Shown here: positions 7,880 to 14,822 of the stretch, piece after piece
Layout: every line of letters begins with the position of its first letter
How positions within the stretch are numbered: position 1 is the first letter of the stretch
DNA from: CAYPIE01 sp964410665
GTDB taxonomy: Bacteria > Planctomycetota > Planctomycetia > Gemmatales > Gemmataceae
Direction: 5' to 3'
Assembly: GCA_964410665.1 (NCBI GenBank)
Contig: CAYPIE010000097.1
Location: 1 to 20,578 of the forward strand
Length of the DNA stretch: 20,578 nt
Program-made: the position numbers and the translations under genes
The notes under the pieces: generated by a model
Databases searched by the model: none
Seen by the model: the letters and a program-made list of their open reading frames with translations, nothing else
What the model was told of the DNA's origin: nothing

Positions 7880-8605
7880 CTATTTCGCTACGGCCTGCAT
7901 CAGCTTGACGGCTTGATCGGTGATCCAGACATCGCTGGCAATCATCTTGAAATTCACGTACGCCGCTTCCATGCCGTCGAGTCCGGGTAGCCGCGCGGCG
8001 GCGGTGGCATCGACCACGGTGGCCACCTCGAAGCCCCGTTCGATTAACTCGCGAAGGTGTGATTCCACACACAGGTTCGCGGACATGCCCGCCAGGATGA
8101 TTTGCTCGATCCGCCGCTTATGCAGTTGTAACGCCAGGTCGTTGTTACTGGGGCTATACACTTTGTGCGGACTACAGATTACGGTATCACGATCGTTTAT
8201 GTAAGGTTTGAAACGCTCCAGCCAGTCAGCTCCACCACCGGGAAAGCCGGTCAAATCCAGGACGCTAGGTCGATCGAACATCTTGATCGAATGCATCAAG
8301 CGTTCGAGGGTTCCTTCAAAGCGCCAGCCGTGATCCGTTGGGTAGTAATAGTGCGGGCTGATAAACAGAGGGATCCCGGCAGAGCGAGCGGTCTGCATCA
8401 ACCGCTCCAGGTTGTCCACGGTTCGGTTGTCTTCGACACTCGGACCGACAACTTCCCAGGCAACGCCATTGGGGCTGAGGAAGTCATTTTGCGGATCGAT
8501 GACGACCAGCGCGGCACGGCCCGGGATCAGCTCCATCCCGGTTACCGGCAGCCCGGGGTCAGGGCGATTAGACAGTCCGGCGATGAATGGCTTGGTTTGG
8601 TCCAT
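7880..8605 (-). CDS. Isochorismatase-family cysteine hydrolase
   Basis: 241 residues; GGAG sits eight bases before the ATG on the minus strand. The catalytic triad of the family is visible: Asp37 in VVIDPQNDF, Lys148 in SPHKVYSP and Cys179 in GMSANLCVESH. The fold hydrolyses amides or vinyl ethers (isochorismate, nicotinamide, ureidoacrylate, N-carbamoyl compounds). The SPHKVYSPSNNDLALQLHKR and MSANLCVESHLRELIERGFEV segments belong to a large subgroup of unknown substrate, so a specific name is not justified. Cytoplasmic. It runs in the same direction as the Kdo-hydroxylase-like gene but is 237 bp beyond it, past a hairpin, so it is probably separately transcribed. Confidence 0.87.
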   Translation of the reverse strand: MDQTKPFIAGLSNRPDPGLPVTGMELIPGRAALVVIDPQNDFLSPNGVAWEVVGPSVEDNRTVDNLERLMQTARSAGIPLFISPHYYYPTDHGWRFEGTLERLMHSIKMFDRPSVLDLTGFPGGGADWLERFKPYINDRDTVICSPHKVYSPSNNDLALQLHKRRIEQIILAGMSANLCVESHLRELIERGFEVATVVDATAAARLPGLDGMEAAYVNFKMIASDVWITDQAVKLMQAVAK

Positions 8606-8711
8606 AATACATCTCCATCGTTGTATCCGGGCAAGGGCGTGGCTTGTGCGGATTCAGATCATCCGACCCGCTTGAAGGGTTCAAACGCTTGATGGTTCCC
8701 AACGTTTTGGA

Positions 8712-8723
8712 CAGCGATCGCTG
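8712..8723. repeat. 12-bp perfect palindrome CAGCGATCGCTG
   Basis: A perfect palindrome in the gap upstream of the isochorismatase-family gene, about 110 bp before its start. It could be a regulator site; one such palindrome can also arise by chance. Confidence 0.25.
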
Positions 8724-8799
8724 GAGGATAAACCACCGGCAGAAGAGATTGGTCCCGAGGACTTCCTCCGCCAAGAAGGCCTGGAAATTGGCAGGATGA

Positions 8800-8815
8800 C
8801 TGCGGATGCCCGCAG
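8800..8815 (-). terminator. Stem-loop after the Kdo-hydroxylase-like gene
   Basis: CTGCGG (8800-8805) and CCGCAG (8810-8815) form a perfect six-pair stem with a 4-nt loop, 27 bp beyond the stop. No T-run follows. The rest of the 8606-8842 gap shows no gene I would support. Confidence 0.4.
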
Positions 8816-8842
8816 CAAAGTCCTTGGTGAATGCGGCAGGCC

Positions 8843-9733
8843 TCAGGCTACCCGCCGGGTGGCTGGGTGGAACTGTGCGAGTTGTTCGAGGGGACTACGC
8901 TCTGGAAAGCAAAGGCCGCTCGGGGGGACCAGGAAGGTGTGCTCCAAGGCATACTGACCGCGCAGGACGGCATGGGCGAGCCCATCGCCGAACAGTAGCC
9001 AAGCCGAACCGGGAGGAAATCGATGGAGTTGCCGTTGCGCTTTTTCCTGAAAATGATCATCCGATTTTAAGAAGTGATGGAGTCGCAACATCAAGCTATC
9101 GTAGGCGGAGCGGGCCAGGCGTTCGCCCCGCCATAGCCGTTCGAGCCCGGAGGCGACCTGGAGCCATTGGCTTCGATGGCGGTGCGGGATGGTGGTAGAT
9201 TGGGCAAACCGTTCAAGTAGTTGTGCGAAGTTCTCCGAAGTGATCCAAACCCGGGATTCGCTGGGATGAATGTTGACAAACAGTCGCAACAGGCGGCATC
9301 CCTGACTGGGCCGATGGGGTAAGCAATCGATATGTAGTAAATCATTGCGGGCATGGTGGGGGAGGGAGCGGGTGGCTTCTTCCTCCGGTCGAAAGCTGGC
9401 TTGTTCGGGCGCCCACGCCTGGGCATACGTGGGCAGTTGCCGGGCCAGCCAGGCCGTCGCATGGTGTGAGAAGTTCGCGAGTTGCGCTTGTAACCGGCTC
9501 ACTACTTCTGGGTCAGAGGCTTGTTGGCCCCAGAGCTGCTGCGCGCTCGGAGCGTAGCCGATCGAGGACGCCGAAGGGGCGACGGTCTGAGTACGCAGAA
9601 AGGTAAGCTCTTCCGCGGGCGGCAGCGGAAACGGGCAGTGTGGAAAGAGGACCACTTCCTCATGTTCGAGCCGATACGCCAGCTCATCTGGACTGAGCGA
9701 TGCAGAGGAGTGGGGTTCGATCGACGGCGACAT
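8843..9733 (-). CDS. kdoO: Kdo hydroxylase-like Fe(II)/2-oxoglutarate dioxygenase
   Basis: 296 residues. The sequence follows the Kdo_hydroxy (KdoO) family along its length: EEVVLFPHCPFPLPPAEELTFL near the start, SFRPEEEATRS, LLHIDCLPHRPSQGCRLLRLFVNIHP, MLRLHHFLKSDD, FPPGSAWLLFGDGLAHAVLRGQYALEHTFLVP and a closing PERSPLEQL. The iron ligands are likely His134 and Asp136 (HxD) and His254. In the known enzymes, the 3-position of Kdo in lipopolysaccharide is hydroxylated to give Ko, in an oxygen- and 2-oxoglutarate-dependent step at the inner membrane. The usual KDDTRLH segment reads HARNDLLH here. The start has only a distant AGGA. It follows the histidine kinase gene by 33 bp in the same frame, so co-transcription is likely. 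The family call is from remembered motifs; a profile search would confirm it. Confidence 0.8.
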   Translation of the reverse strand: MSPSIEPHSSASLSPDELAYRLEHEEVVLFPHCPFPLPPAEELTFLRTQTVAPSASSIGYAPSAQQLWGQQASDPEVVSRLQAQLANFSHHATAWLARQLPTYAQAWAPEQASFRPEEEATRSLPHHARNDLLHIDCLPHRPSQGCRLLRLFVNIHPSESRVWITSENFAQLLERFAQSTTIPHRHRSQWLQVASGLERLWRGERLARSAYDSLMLRLHHFLKSDDHFQEKAQRQLHRFPPGSAWLLFGDGLAHAVLRGQYALEHTFLVPPSGLCFPERSPLEQLAQFHPATRRVA

Positions 9734-9766
9734 GCGACGCGTGTTCCTGGCCGGCAGAAGAAGCCA

Positions 9767-11476
9767 TCAGGCCGAGCGCCGCGTCGAGACCTCCTCGAGC
9801 GGCACGACCAACGGCAAGCGGAGGATAAACCGGGCCGGATGACCCGGCTCGGGCAAGTAATCCAGTTCACCGCCATTGATCTGAACCAATCGCCAAGCTG
9901 TTGACAAGCCCAACCCTCGGCCACGACCAGCCGCCCGCCCGGAGAAGAAGGGATCGAACAGGTGTTCGCGCTGCTCGACTTCGGGACCGGGGCCACTATC
10001 CTCGACCACGACCTCGAGCTGATGGGGACAGGGACGTTGGGCGGAAATGCGAATCAGCCCGTGCTCCGGAACCGCTTCGATGGCGTTGCGTACCAGACAT
10101 TGCAGCGCCAGTAGGGTATGCCGTGGGTCGGCGAAGATGGCTGGCAACGGATCGGCCAGCTGCAGCTCGAGCCGAATCTGCCGAGTCGCCAGGACTTCTC
10201 GCTCACGCGTGAGAATCTGTTGACACAATTGCGCCAGATCGAGACAGCTTGGCTGGGGTGGCGTGGGGCGGGCAAAGAGCATTAATTCGCTTAAGACACT
10301 GGCGATACGCTGCGACTGTCGAACGATCGAGCGTAATGCTTGGCATTTCGCTGTGGCTTCCTCGTGACTTAACAAATACTGGGCCTGCCCCGAGATCACG
10401 GCCAACGGGTTGTTGATCTCATGCCCTGCCCCGGCGGCAAACTCGGCCAACGACGCCAGCTTGGCATCTCGTAACTGTTGTCGGCCGGTCTGTTCGGTCT
10501 GAACCAGCACCTGGTGCAGTTCATCCATGACCCCTTCGAGCTGGTCGATCAATGCCCCCGAGGCGCGCAGTCGATTTTCCAGGGTGGCATGCAGCAGATC
10601 GGCGAGCAGCGGGACATCCCGTGGATCTTGCCAAAGGAAAACATTGGCAGGATCGAAGGTCATCGTCTCGGCCATCGGGGTCGGACTTGCCAAGCTCGCA
10701 TCATCCAGGTTGAGACGCGCTTGGGCGGCTTCCACTTGAACCGGCACGGGCAACAGCGGGGTCTCAGGGAGTTGCTGGTGGGTTAGATAGACAGCCAGTT
10801 GCAAGATCGCTTGCAGGTCGGGATGGCCGCCCAACACCGTCGCCTGCTCCAGGGGCAACTCCACATGGCCGACCACCGCATGCAAGACCGGCGGCAGCTG
10901 CCAGCGGCGGGCCAGCCGTCGGGCGATCTCACAGGCCGTGCGGCCAAAATAGTGCCGTTGGCTGTCCGCTGGAGAACGTAAAAACGAATGATCTTGCAAA
11001 CACGCCGCGACGGTTGCACTGGACGTCGCACCCAGTGCGTACCAGCCCAGAGGCGCGAGGAGCCCCGCCACCCAGGCTAGTTCCGCGTCCCACCGCTGGG
11101 TACGCCAAGCGATCCGCCAGGCATGGTTGGCCAACGTTCGGCAATAGCGGACGATCGGTTGGAGCGGCCGACTACGTGCATCAAAATAGACAGCGCCAGG
11201 CTCCTGGAACTGGGCCAACGCCGTTTGAAGGAGTCGAGGTGTGGTCAAAAGCTGGAGCGAGAAGGGGGCGGGACGCCACAACTCTGGCAAGCAAGTGACC
11301 AACAGCAGGGCCAGACCGGGATCATGTCGCAACATATCCCAATAAGTCGGGCTCGGTGTGCGGCTTAGCAACTGCAAGCTAGCGGCCGTCGGCAGCAAGG
11401 GACGAAGCTGGCTCGCGGCGTCGCCGGGCAGGGATGCGGTCACCTTGATCGCTCCTTGATCAGTACGGCGGTCCAT
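9767..11476 (-). CDS. Cytoplasmic HDOD-sensor histidine kinase
   Basis: 569 residues, no TM segment or signal peptide. Residues 25-240 look like an HDOD domain (LPTAASLQLLSRTPSPTYWDMLRHDPGLALLLV, then WVAGLLAPLGWYAL and ACEIARRLARRWQLPPVLHAVVGHVE); the HD metal pair is missing, as is usual for HDOD, so this is a sensing or protein-binding part. A short helix (295-340) leads to HisKA with the phospho-accepting His352 in GHEINNPLAV, then HATPase with the N-box (Asn464 in LVRNAIEAV), DSGPGP (493-498), FDPFFSGR and GRGLGLSTAW. The kinase should autophosphorylate and pass phosphate to a receiver. The response-regulator gene 211 bp upstream is the obvious candidate partner, though that is inference. 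No clear Shine-Dalgarno; a hairpin lies 12 nt before the start. Confidence 0.87.
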   Translation of the reverse strand: MDRRTDQGAIKVTASLPGDAASQLRPLLPTAASLQLLSRTPSPTYWDMLRHDPGLALLLVTCLPELWRPAPFSLQLLTTPRLLQTALAQFQEPGAVYFDARSRPLQPIVRYCRTLANHAWRIAWRTQRWDAELAWVAGLLAPLGWYALGATSSATVAACLQDHSFLRSPADSQRHYFGRTACEIARRLARRWQLPPVLHAVVGHVELPLEQATVLGGHPDLQAILQLAVYLTHQQLPETPLLPVPVQVEAAQARLNLDDASLASPTPMAETMTFDPANVFLWQDPRDVPLLADLLHATLENRLRASGALIDQLEGVMDELHQVLVQTEQTGRQQLRDAKLASLAEFAAGAGHEINNPLAVISGQAQYLLSHEEATAKCQALRSIVRQSQRIASVLSELMLFARPTPPQPSCLDLAQLCQQILTREREVLATRQIRLELQLADPLPAIFADPRHTLLALQCLVRNAIEAVPEHGLIRISAQRPCPHQLEVVVEDSGPGPEVEQREHLFDPFFSGRAAGRGRGLGLSTAWRLVQINGGELDYLPEPGHPARFILRLPLVVPLEEVSTRRSA

Positions 11477-11488
11477 ACCGTAACCGTG

Positions 11489-11511
11489 GAGCCGAGCAAT
11501 GCTCCGGGCTC
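11489..11511 (-). promoter_or_regulatory. Leader hairpin before the histidine kinase start
   Basis: GAGCC (11489-11493) pairs with GGCTC (11507-11511), and GAGC (11494-11497) with GCTC (11501-11504), around an AAT loop with a two-base bulge. It ends 12 nt before the ATG, where a ribosome would bind, and could limit translation. Confidence 0.35.
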
Positions 11512-11594
11512 GACGCTAGATGGCCATGGATCGAGGATTGCCGCGAACCAGACGCGTCAATCAGGAGTGTCGCTCGGGTAGCAAAGAAGCGTCA

Positions 11595-11676
11595 GAACCA
11601 CGCGGTGAGCGACACGCAGAAGGTTGTTGCGATGTCGTTGATCAAGCAGTCTGCGCGATACATTCCCGCGTGGTTC
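11595..11676. repeat. 11-bp inverted repeat with 60-bp spacing, after the response regulator gene
   Basis: GAACCACGCGG (11595-11605) and CCGCGTGGTTC (11666-11676) are perfect complements. Inside, a CGCAG/CTGCG pair can extend the fold. The near arm begins 12 bp beyond the response-regulator stop, so this may be a 3' structure that ends or protects that transcript, or a looped regulator site before the histidine kinase gene. Confidence 0.45.
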
Positions 11677-11687
11677 GTTTTGGAGAC

Positions 11688-12272
11688 TTAGGCAGGCGAA
11701 TGCGCCGATTCCATCTCCAGCTGCAAGCACATGCGATCGATGAGCTCTTCGATCTCAAAGGGCTTGTGCAGGAAGTCATCGGCACCGGCAAGCTTGAGTT
11801 CTTGAATCTTGTCTTCTTCGACAATGCCACTGACACAGAGGATGCGCACATCCTCCAAGGCCGTGTCGGCACGGACGCGGTGGCAAACTTCCTTGCCGTT
11901 GATATCGGGAAGCATGACGTCGAGGATGATCAAGTCCGGGTGGTAATCCTTAACCATCATACCGGCATCGAAGCCGTTGTTGGCGATGCGTACTTCAAAG
12001 CGGCCGTCTTCTTCAAGGACCTTATGAACCAGCTCGACGAGTTCGAGATCATCATCGACCAGAAGGATTTTCCGCTTGCCACTTTCCAGGGCGTCGGTAG
12101 GAATGCCATTATCCTTCATGAATTTGTAGAGTGCCTCGCGTGGAATTCTGCGGAACCGGGAGCCGGGTACGCGAAATCCCTTGAGCTGGCCATTATCGAA
12201 ACAGCGGATGATCGTCTGCTGAGAGACTTTACAGATCTTGGCCGCTTCACCGGTCGTGAACACCGTTTTCAT
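11688..12272 (-). CDS. Response regulator with N-terminal excisionase/MerR-type HTH and C-terminal receiver
   Basis: 194 residues from the ATG at 12272; the open frame extends upstream to 12326, but the HTH begins directly at MKTVFTTGEAAKICKVSQQTIIRCFDNGQL and GGGTGGA lies before this start. Residues 5-52 are the helix-turn-helix with a VPGSRFRRIPREAL wing, as in excisionase/BldC-type DNA-binding domains. Residues 66-185 are a receiver: acidic pocket Asp73/Asp74, phospho-acceptor Asp118 in LIILDVMLPD, Ser148 and Lys170 in HKPF. The order is the reverse of normal response regulators, where the output domain is C-terminal. The likely role is phosphorylation-controlled DNA binding. The histidine kinase lies next on the same strand. 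A CTGGC/GCCAG repeat (12291-12305) just upstream could be an autoregulatory site. Confidence 0.87.
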   Translation of the reverse strand: MKTVFTTGEAAKICKVSQQTIIRCFDNGQLKGFRVPGSRFRRIPREALYKFMKDNGIPTDALESGKRKILLVDDDLELVELVHKVLEEDGRFEVRIANNGFDAGMMVKDYHPDLIILDVMLPDINGKEVCHRVRADTALEDVRILCVSGIVEEDKIQELKLAGADDFLHKPFEIEELIDRMCLQLEMESAHSPA

Positions 12273-12829
12273 GCGTAAATCCACCCTTGACTGGCCGTGT
12301 GCCAGCTCGCATGAGGAAGGTTCCAAACCCGACCATCCTGGTCGAACCGAAACCAGATTCGTCCCTGAACACTAGATTTCGCCGTATCCCTGACACCACC
12401 GTGGGAGTTAGCGCACGGTCGAGCGCAGGAGGAGGAACGGGGTCATTTGGAGCCGCGCCAAACCAGAACGACGCGTTGCAAGCTGGGAGAGGATCACCAA
12501 TCTTTCACGCAACAAATTATAAAGGGCCCTGAAATGCTGTCAACGCAAAACCAGTACCCCATCCCCACTGCCCAGCTTCTCATGCCTCGTCCAGCACGCG
12601 TTTGACGTAACCTTTGGCCAATCGCTTTACCACGGCCAATTGGTAGCCACCAAGTCGATTTACCTAGATTCGCCAAACCAACAACCCGTTGCCAACCTCC
12701 TCGTTTCTCAGAGGCCAACCTTGAACCTCGATGGCCCAAGCCAAGTCCTTCACCCACCTGCCCGGAAATCGCTCGTTAACCGGGCCTCGATTTCTCAACG
12801 CGGGGTTCCCCATAGCCTGCCCCATTTCA
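12273..12829. other. 557-bp intergenic region between mnmG and the response regulator gene
   Basis: No convincing complete gene. It holds small inverted repeats at 12291-12305 (CTGGC/GCCAG) and 12330-12344 (CGACCA/TGGTCG) near the response-regulator start, which could be operator sites, and a broken-looking reading frame at 12580-12825 described separately. A 87-codon minus-strand frame at 12494-12757 is Gly/Arg/Trp-rich and not protein-like. No terminator with a T-run is seen after mnmG. Confidence 0.5.
12580..12825 (-). pseudogene. Possible small gene remnant interrupted by one TAG
   Basis: The minus strand from ATG 12825, five bases past the mnmG stop, reads 53 codons to TAG (12664-12666). 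The same frame then continues 27 more codons (ending RLAKGYVKRVLDEA) to TGA 12580-12582. The second part is basic and helical-looking, unlike the other frames. An 80-codon stretch with a single stop is not rare by chance at this base composition, so this is weak. No family is recognised and there is no sign of UAG recoding machinery here. Confidence 0.15.
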
Positions 12830-14665
12830 TCAGTCAAGATAGAATAGCAGCACCGCCAGATCGGCGGGCGTGATGCCGCTGACTCGGCTCGCCTGGCCCA
12901 TGTTGGCCGGCCGAATCTTCGACAGCTTCTCCTTCGCCTCCATGCGTAACTGGGGCAAGGCGTGATAGTTCAGTCCCGTGGGAATGACGCGGTGTTCTTG
13001 CTTTTGGAACTGCTCCACCTGAGCTTGTTGGCGACGAATGTAGCCGGCATAACGCAATTCCAAGGTTACTTGTTCCACCACTTCTGGTCGCTCTTGCCAG
13101 ATCGCTAGCTCGGGAAACCAGCCGACCAGATCCGCCCATGTGGTATCCCCGCGGGTCAGCCAGTGGGACAAGGGCTTGCCCTGCGACTTGAGCTGACCGA
13201 GGCTCGCATGGAGGGACTGGATCTGGGCCTCCTTTTGTTGGAGCCGCTGCCAGGCGCTGGTTGGCACCAGGCCAATCGACTGCCCAACCGGAGTCAGGCG
13301 ACGGTCGGCATTGTCGTGGCGCAAGGTCAGACGATACTCCGCCCGCGAGGTGAACATGCGATAGGGCTCATCCACCCCGCGAGTAATCAGATCGTCAATC
13401 AAAACGCCCATATATGCTTGTGATCGATCCAGGATCAATGGCTCTGACCCCTTCTGCGCGAGCGCGGCATTGATCCCGGCCATCAGCCCTTGCGCCGCCG
13501 CTTCTTCATAACCGGTGGTGCCGTTGATCTGCCCCGCGAAATACAACCCAGCGACCTGCTTGGTCTCCAAGCTGGCGTGCAATTGCGTCGGCGGTGCGTA
13601 GTCATACTCGACGGCATAGCCCCAGCGCATCACTTCCGCGTTCTCTAAGCCAGGGATCTGCCGCAACATGGCAAATTGAACATCCTTGGGCAGGCTGGTG
13701 CTAATTCCATTGCAATAATATTCTAGTGTGTTTAATCCTTCGGGCTCGAGATAGATCTGATGGCGGTCCTTGTCGGCGAAGCGGACGACCTTGTCCTCGA
13801 TGGAAGGGCAGTAGCGCGGACCGCAGGAGTCAATCTGACCGGTGTACATTGGTGCGCGATGCAGATTGGCCCGGATTAGCTCATGGACGGCCTCGTTGGT
13901 AAAGGTGATATGACAATCAATCTGCGGCGTCGTAATCCGATCATTGGCAAACGAGAACGGACGCGGCACCGCATCGGCGGGCTGAATGTCCAGCTGGGAA
14001 AAGTCGATCGTCCGGCCATTGAGCCGGCAAGGCGTACCTGTTTTGAAGCGGGCCAGCTCGAAGCCACACGCGGCCAGGCTGTCGCTGAGCCCTTCGGCTG
14101 CCGTATCACCGGCCCGGCCACCACGCGACTTGGCCTCACCGGTATGCATCATCGCCTTGAGAAAGGTGCCGGTGGTTAACACCACCGCCCGGGCCCGATA
14201 CTGGGTTCCGCCTGCCGCCACCACGCCGACAATCCGCTTCCGCGGTCCCCCACTACGCTCGGGCAGTGACTCGAGCAACAGATTCTCAATGAGTTCCTGA
14301 CGCAGGGTGAGGTTGGACTGTTCTTCAACGGTCCGCTTCATGGTGAACTGATACAGCTTTTTGTCGGCCTGAGCCCGTGGCGAGTGCATGGCCGGACCCT
14401 TGCCTTGGTTGAGCATGCGGAATTGAATGCCCGAGGCATCAATACAACGGCCCATCTCACCACCCAGGGCATCTAGCTCGCGGACGATCTGCCCCTTGGC
14501 CACGCCCCCGATGGCCGGATTACAGCTCATCTGTGCGACCGCATCGGCGTTGATGGTTAACAGCGCGGTCCGCAGCCCCATGCGGGCACCGGCCAGCGCG
14601 GCCTCCACACCCGCATGCCCTGCCCCAACCACTACGAGGTCGTAGTCAAACGTCAGATCACTCAT
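12830..14665 (-). CDS. mnmG: tRNA uridine-34 5-carboxymethylaminomethyl modification enzyme, FAD subunit
   Basis: 611 residues, close to the usual 620-630. With MnmE, it adds the carboxymethylaminomethyl group to the wobble uridine of several tRNAs, using FAD and a folate one-carbon unit in the cytoplasm. Seen: the dinucleotide-binding start VVVGAGHAGVEAA, SCNPAIGGVAKGQIVRELDALGG (47-69), GPAMHSPRAQADK (90-102), the reactive cysteine Cys286 in GPRYCPSIEDK, GQINGTTGYEEAAAQG and the C-terminal DNADRRLTPVG and ARVSGITPADLAVLL-type helical domain that holds tRNA and MnmE. The first-helix residue after GAGHAG is Val rather than the usual Thr or Cys. No good Shine-Dalgarno; the ATG is placed by the family N-terminus. 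No mnmE or rsmG lies beside it. Confidence 0.95.
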   Translation of the reverse strand: MSDLTFDYDLVVVGAGHAGVEAALAGARMGLRTALLTINADAVAQMSCNPAIGGVAKGQIVRELDALGGEMGRCIDASGIQFRMLNQGKGPAMHSPRAQADKKLYQFTMKRTVEEQSNLTLRQELIENLLLESLPERSGGPRKRIVGVVAAGGTQYRARAVVLTTGTFLKAMMHTGEAKSRGGRAGDTAAEGLSDSLAACGFELARFKTGTPCRLNGRTIDFSQLDIQPADAVPRPFSFANDRITTPQIDCHITFTNEAVHELIRANLHRAPMYTGQIDSCGPRYCPSIEDKVVRFADKDRHQIYLEPEGLNTLEYYCNGISTSLPKDVQFAMLRQIPGLENAEVMRWGYAVEYDYAPPTQLHASLETKQVAGLYFAGQINGTTGYEEAAAQGLMAGINAALAQKGSEPLILDRSQAYMGVLIDDLITRGVDEPYRMFTSRAEYRLTLRHDNADRRLTPVGQSIGLVPTSAWQRLQQKEAQIQSLHASLGQLKSQGKPLSHWLTRGDTTWADLVGWFPELAIWQERPEVVEQVTLELRYAGYIRRQQAQVEQFQKQEHRVIPTGLNYHALPQLRMEAKEKLSKIRPANMGQASRVSGITPADLAVLLFYLD

Positions 14666-14694
14666 TGGATTTTATCAAAAGCTCCACATATGCT

Positions 14695-14769
14695 TTAGTC
14701 ATTCAAAGCGTCTTCCACCAGCGTGCGTTGTCGCTTCACGCGGGCTGCTTTGCAATCGTGGTCACACAA
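14695..14769 (-). other. Tiny open frame just upstream of mnmG
   Basis: In the 157-bp gap 14666-14822, the minus strand has an open frame from after TAA 14779-14781 to TAA 14695-14697. From a TTG at 14769 it gives 24 codons (MCDHDCKAARVKRQRTLVEDALND if initiated there), ending 29 bp before the mnmG start. It could be a leader peptide or a remnant; there is no good ribosome site, so it is weak. Nothing else is seen in the gap. Confidence 0.15.
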
Positions 14770-14822
14770 CCATTTCTCTTATCATAGGCCGTCAGTCTGA
14801 GGGCGGGAATTGGAGCTGCGAC

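Noticed and set aside
8165..8692. 175-codon plus-strand frame opposite the isochorismatase-family gene
   Set aside because: Antisense to a gene with an intact catalytic triad; no motif or ribosome site.
8620..8700. T-loop-like GGGTTCAAAC suggesting a tRNA
   Set aside because: No acceptor stem, D-arm or anticodon arm can be fitted around it.
11520..12278. 252-codon plus-strand frame across the response regulator gene
   Set aside because: Antisense to a receiver and HTH with all key residues; its translation, though smooth, mirrors the codon pattern of the real gene and matches no family I know.
12664..12666. UAG recoding (pyrrolysine-like readthrough)
   Set aside because: A single TAG in an unrecognised short frame, with no supporting genes or structure; a remnant or chance is far simpler.
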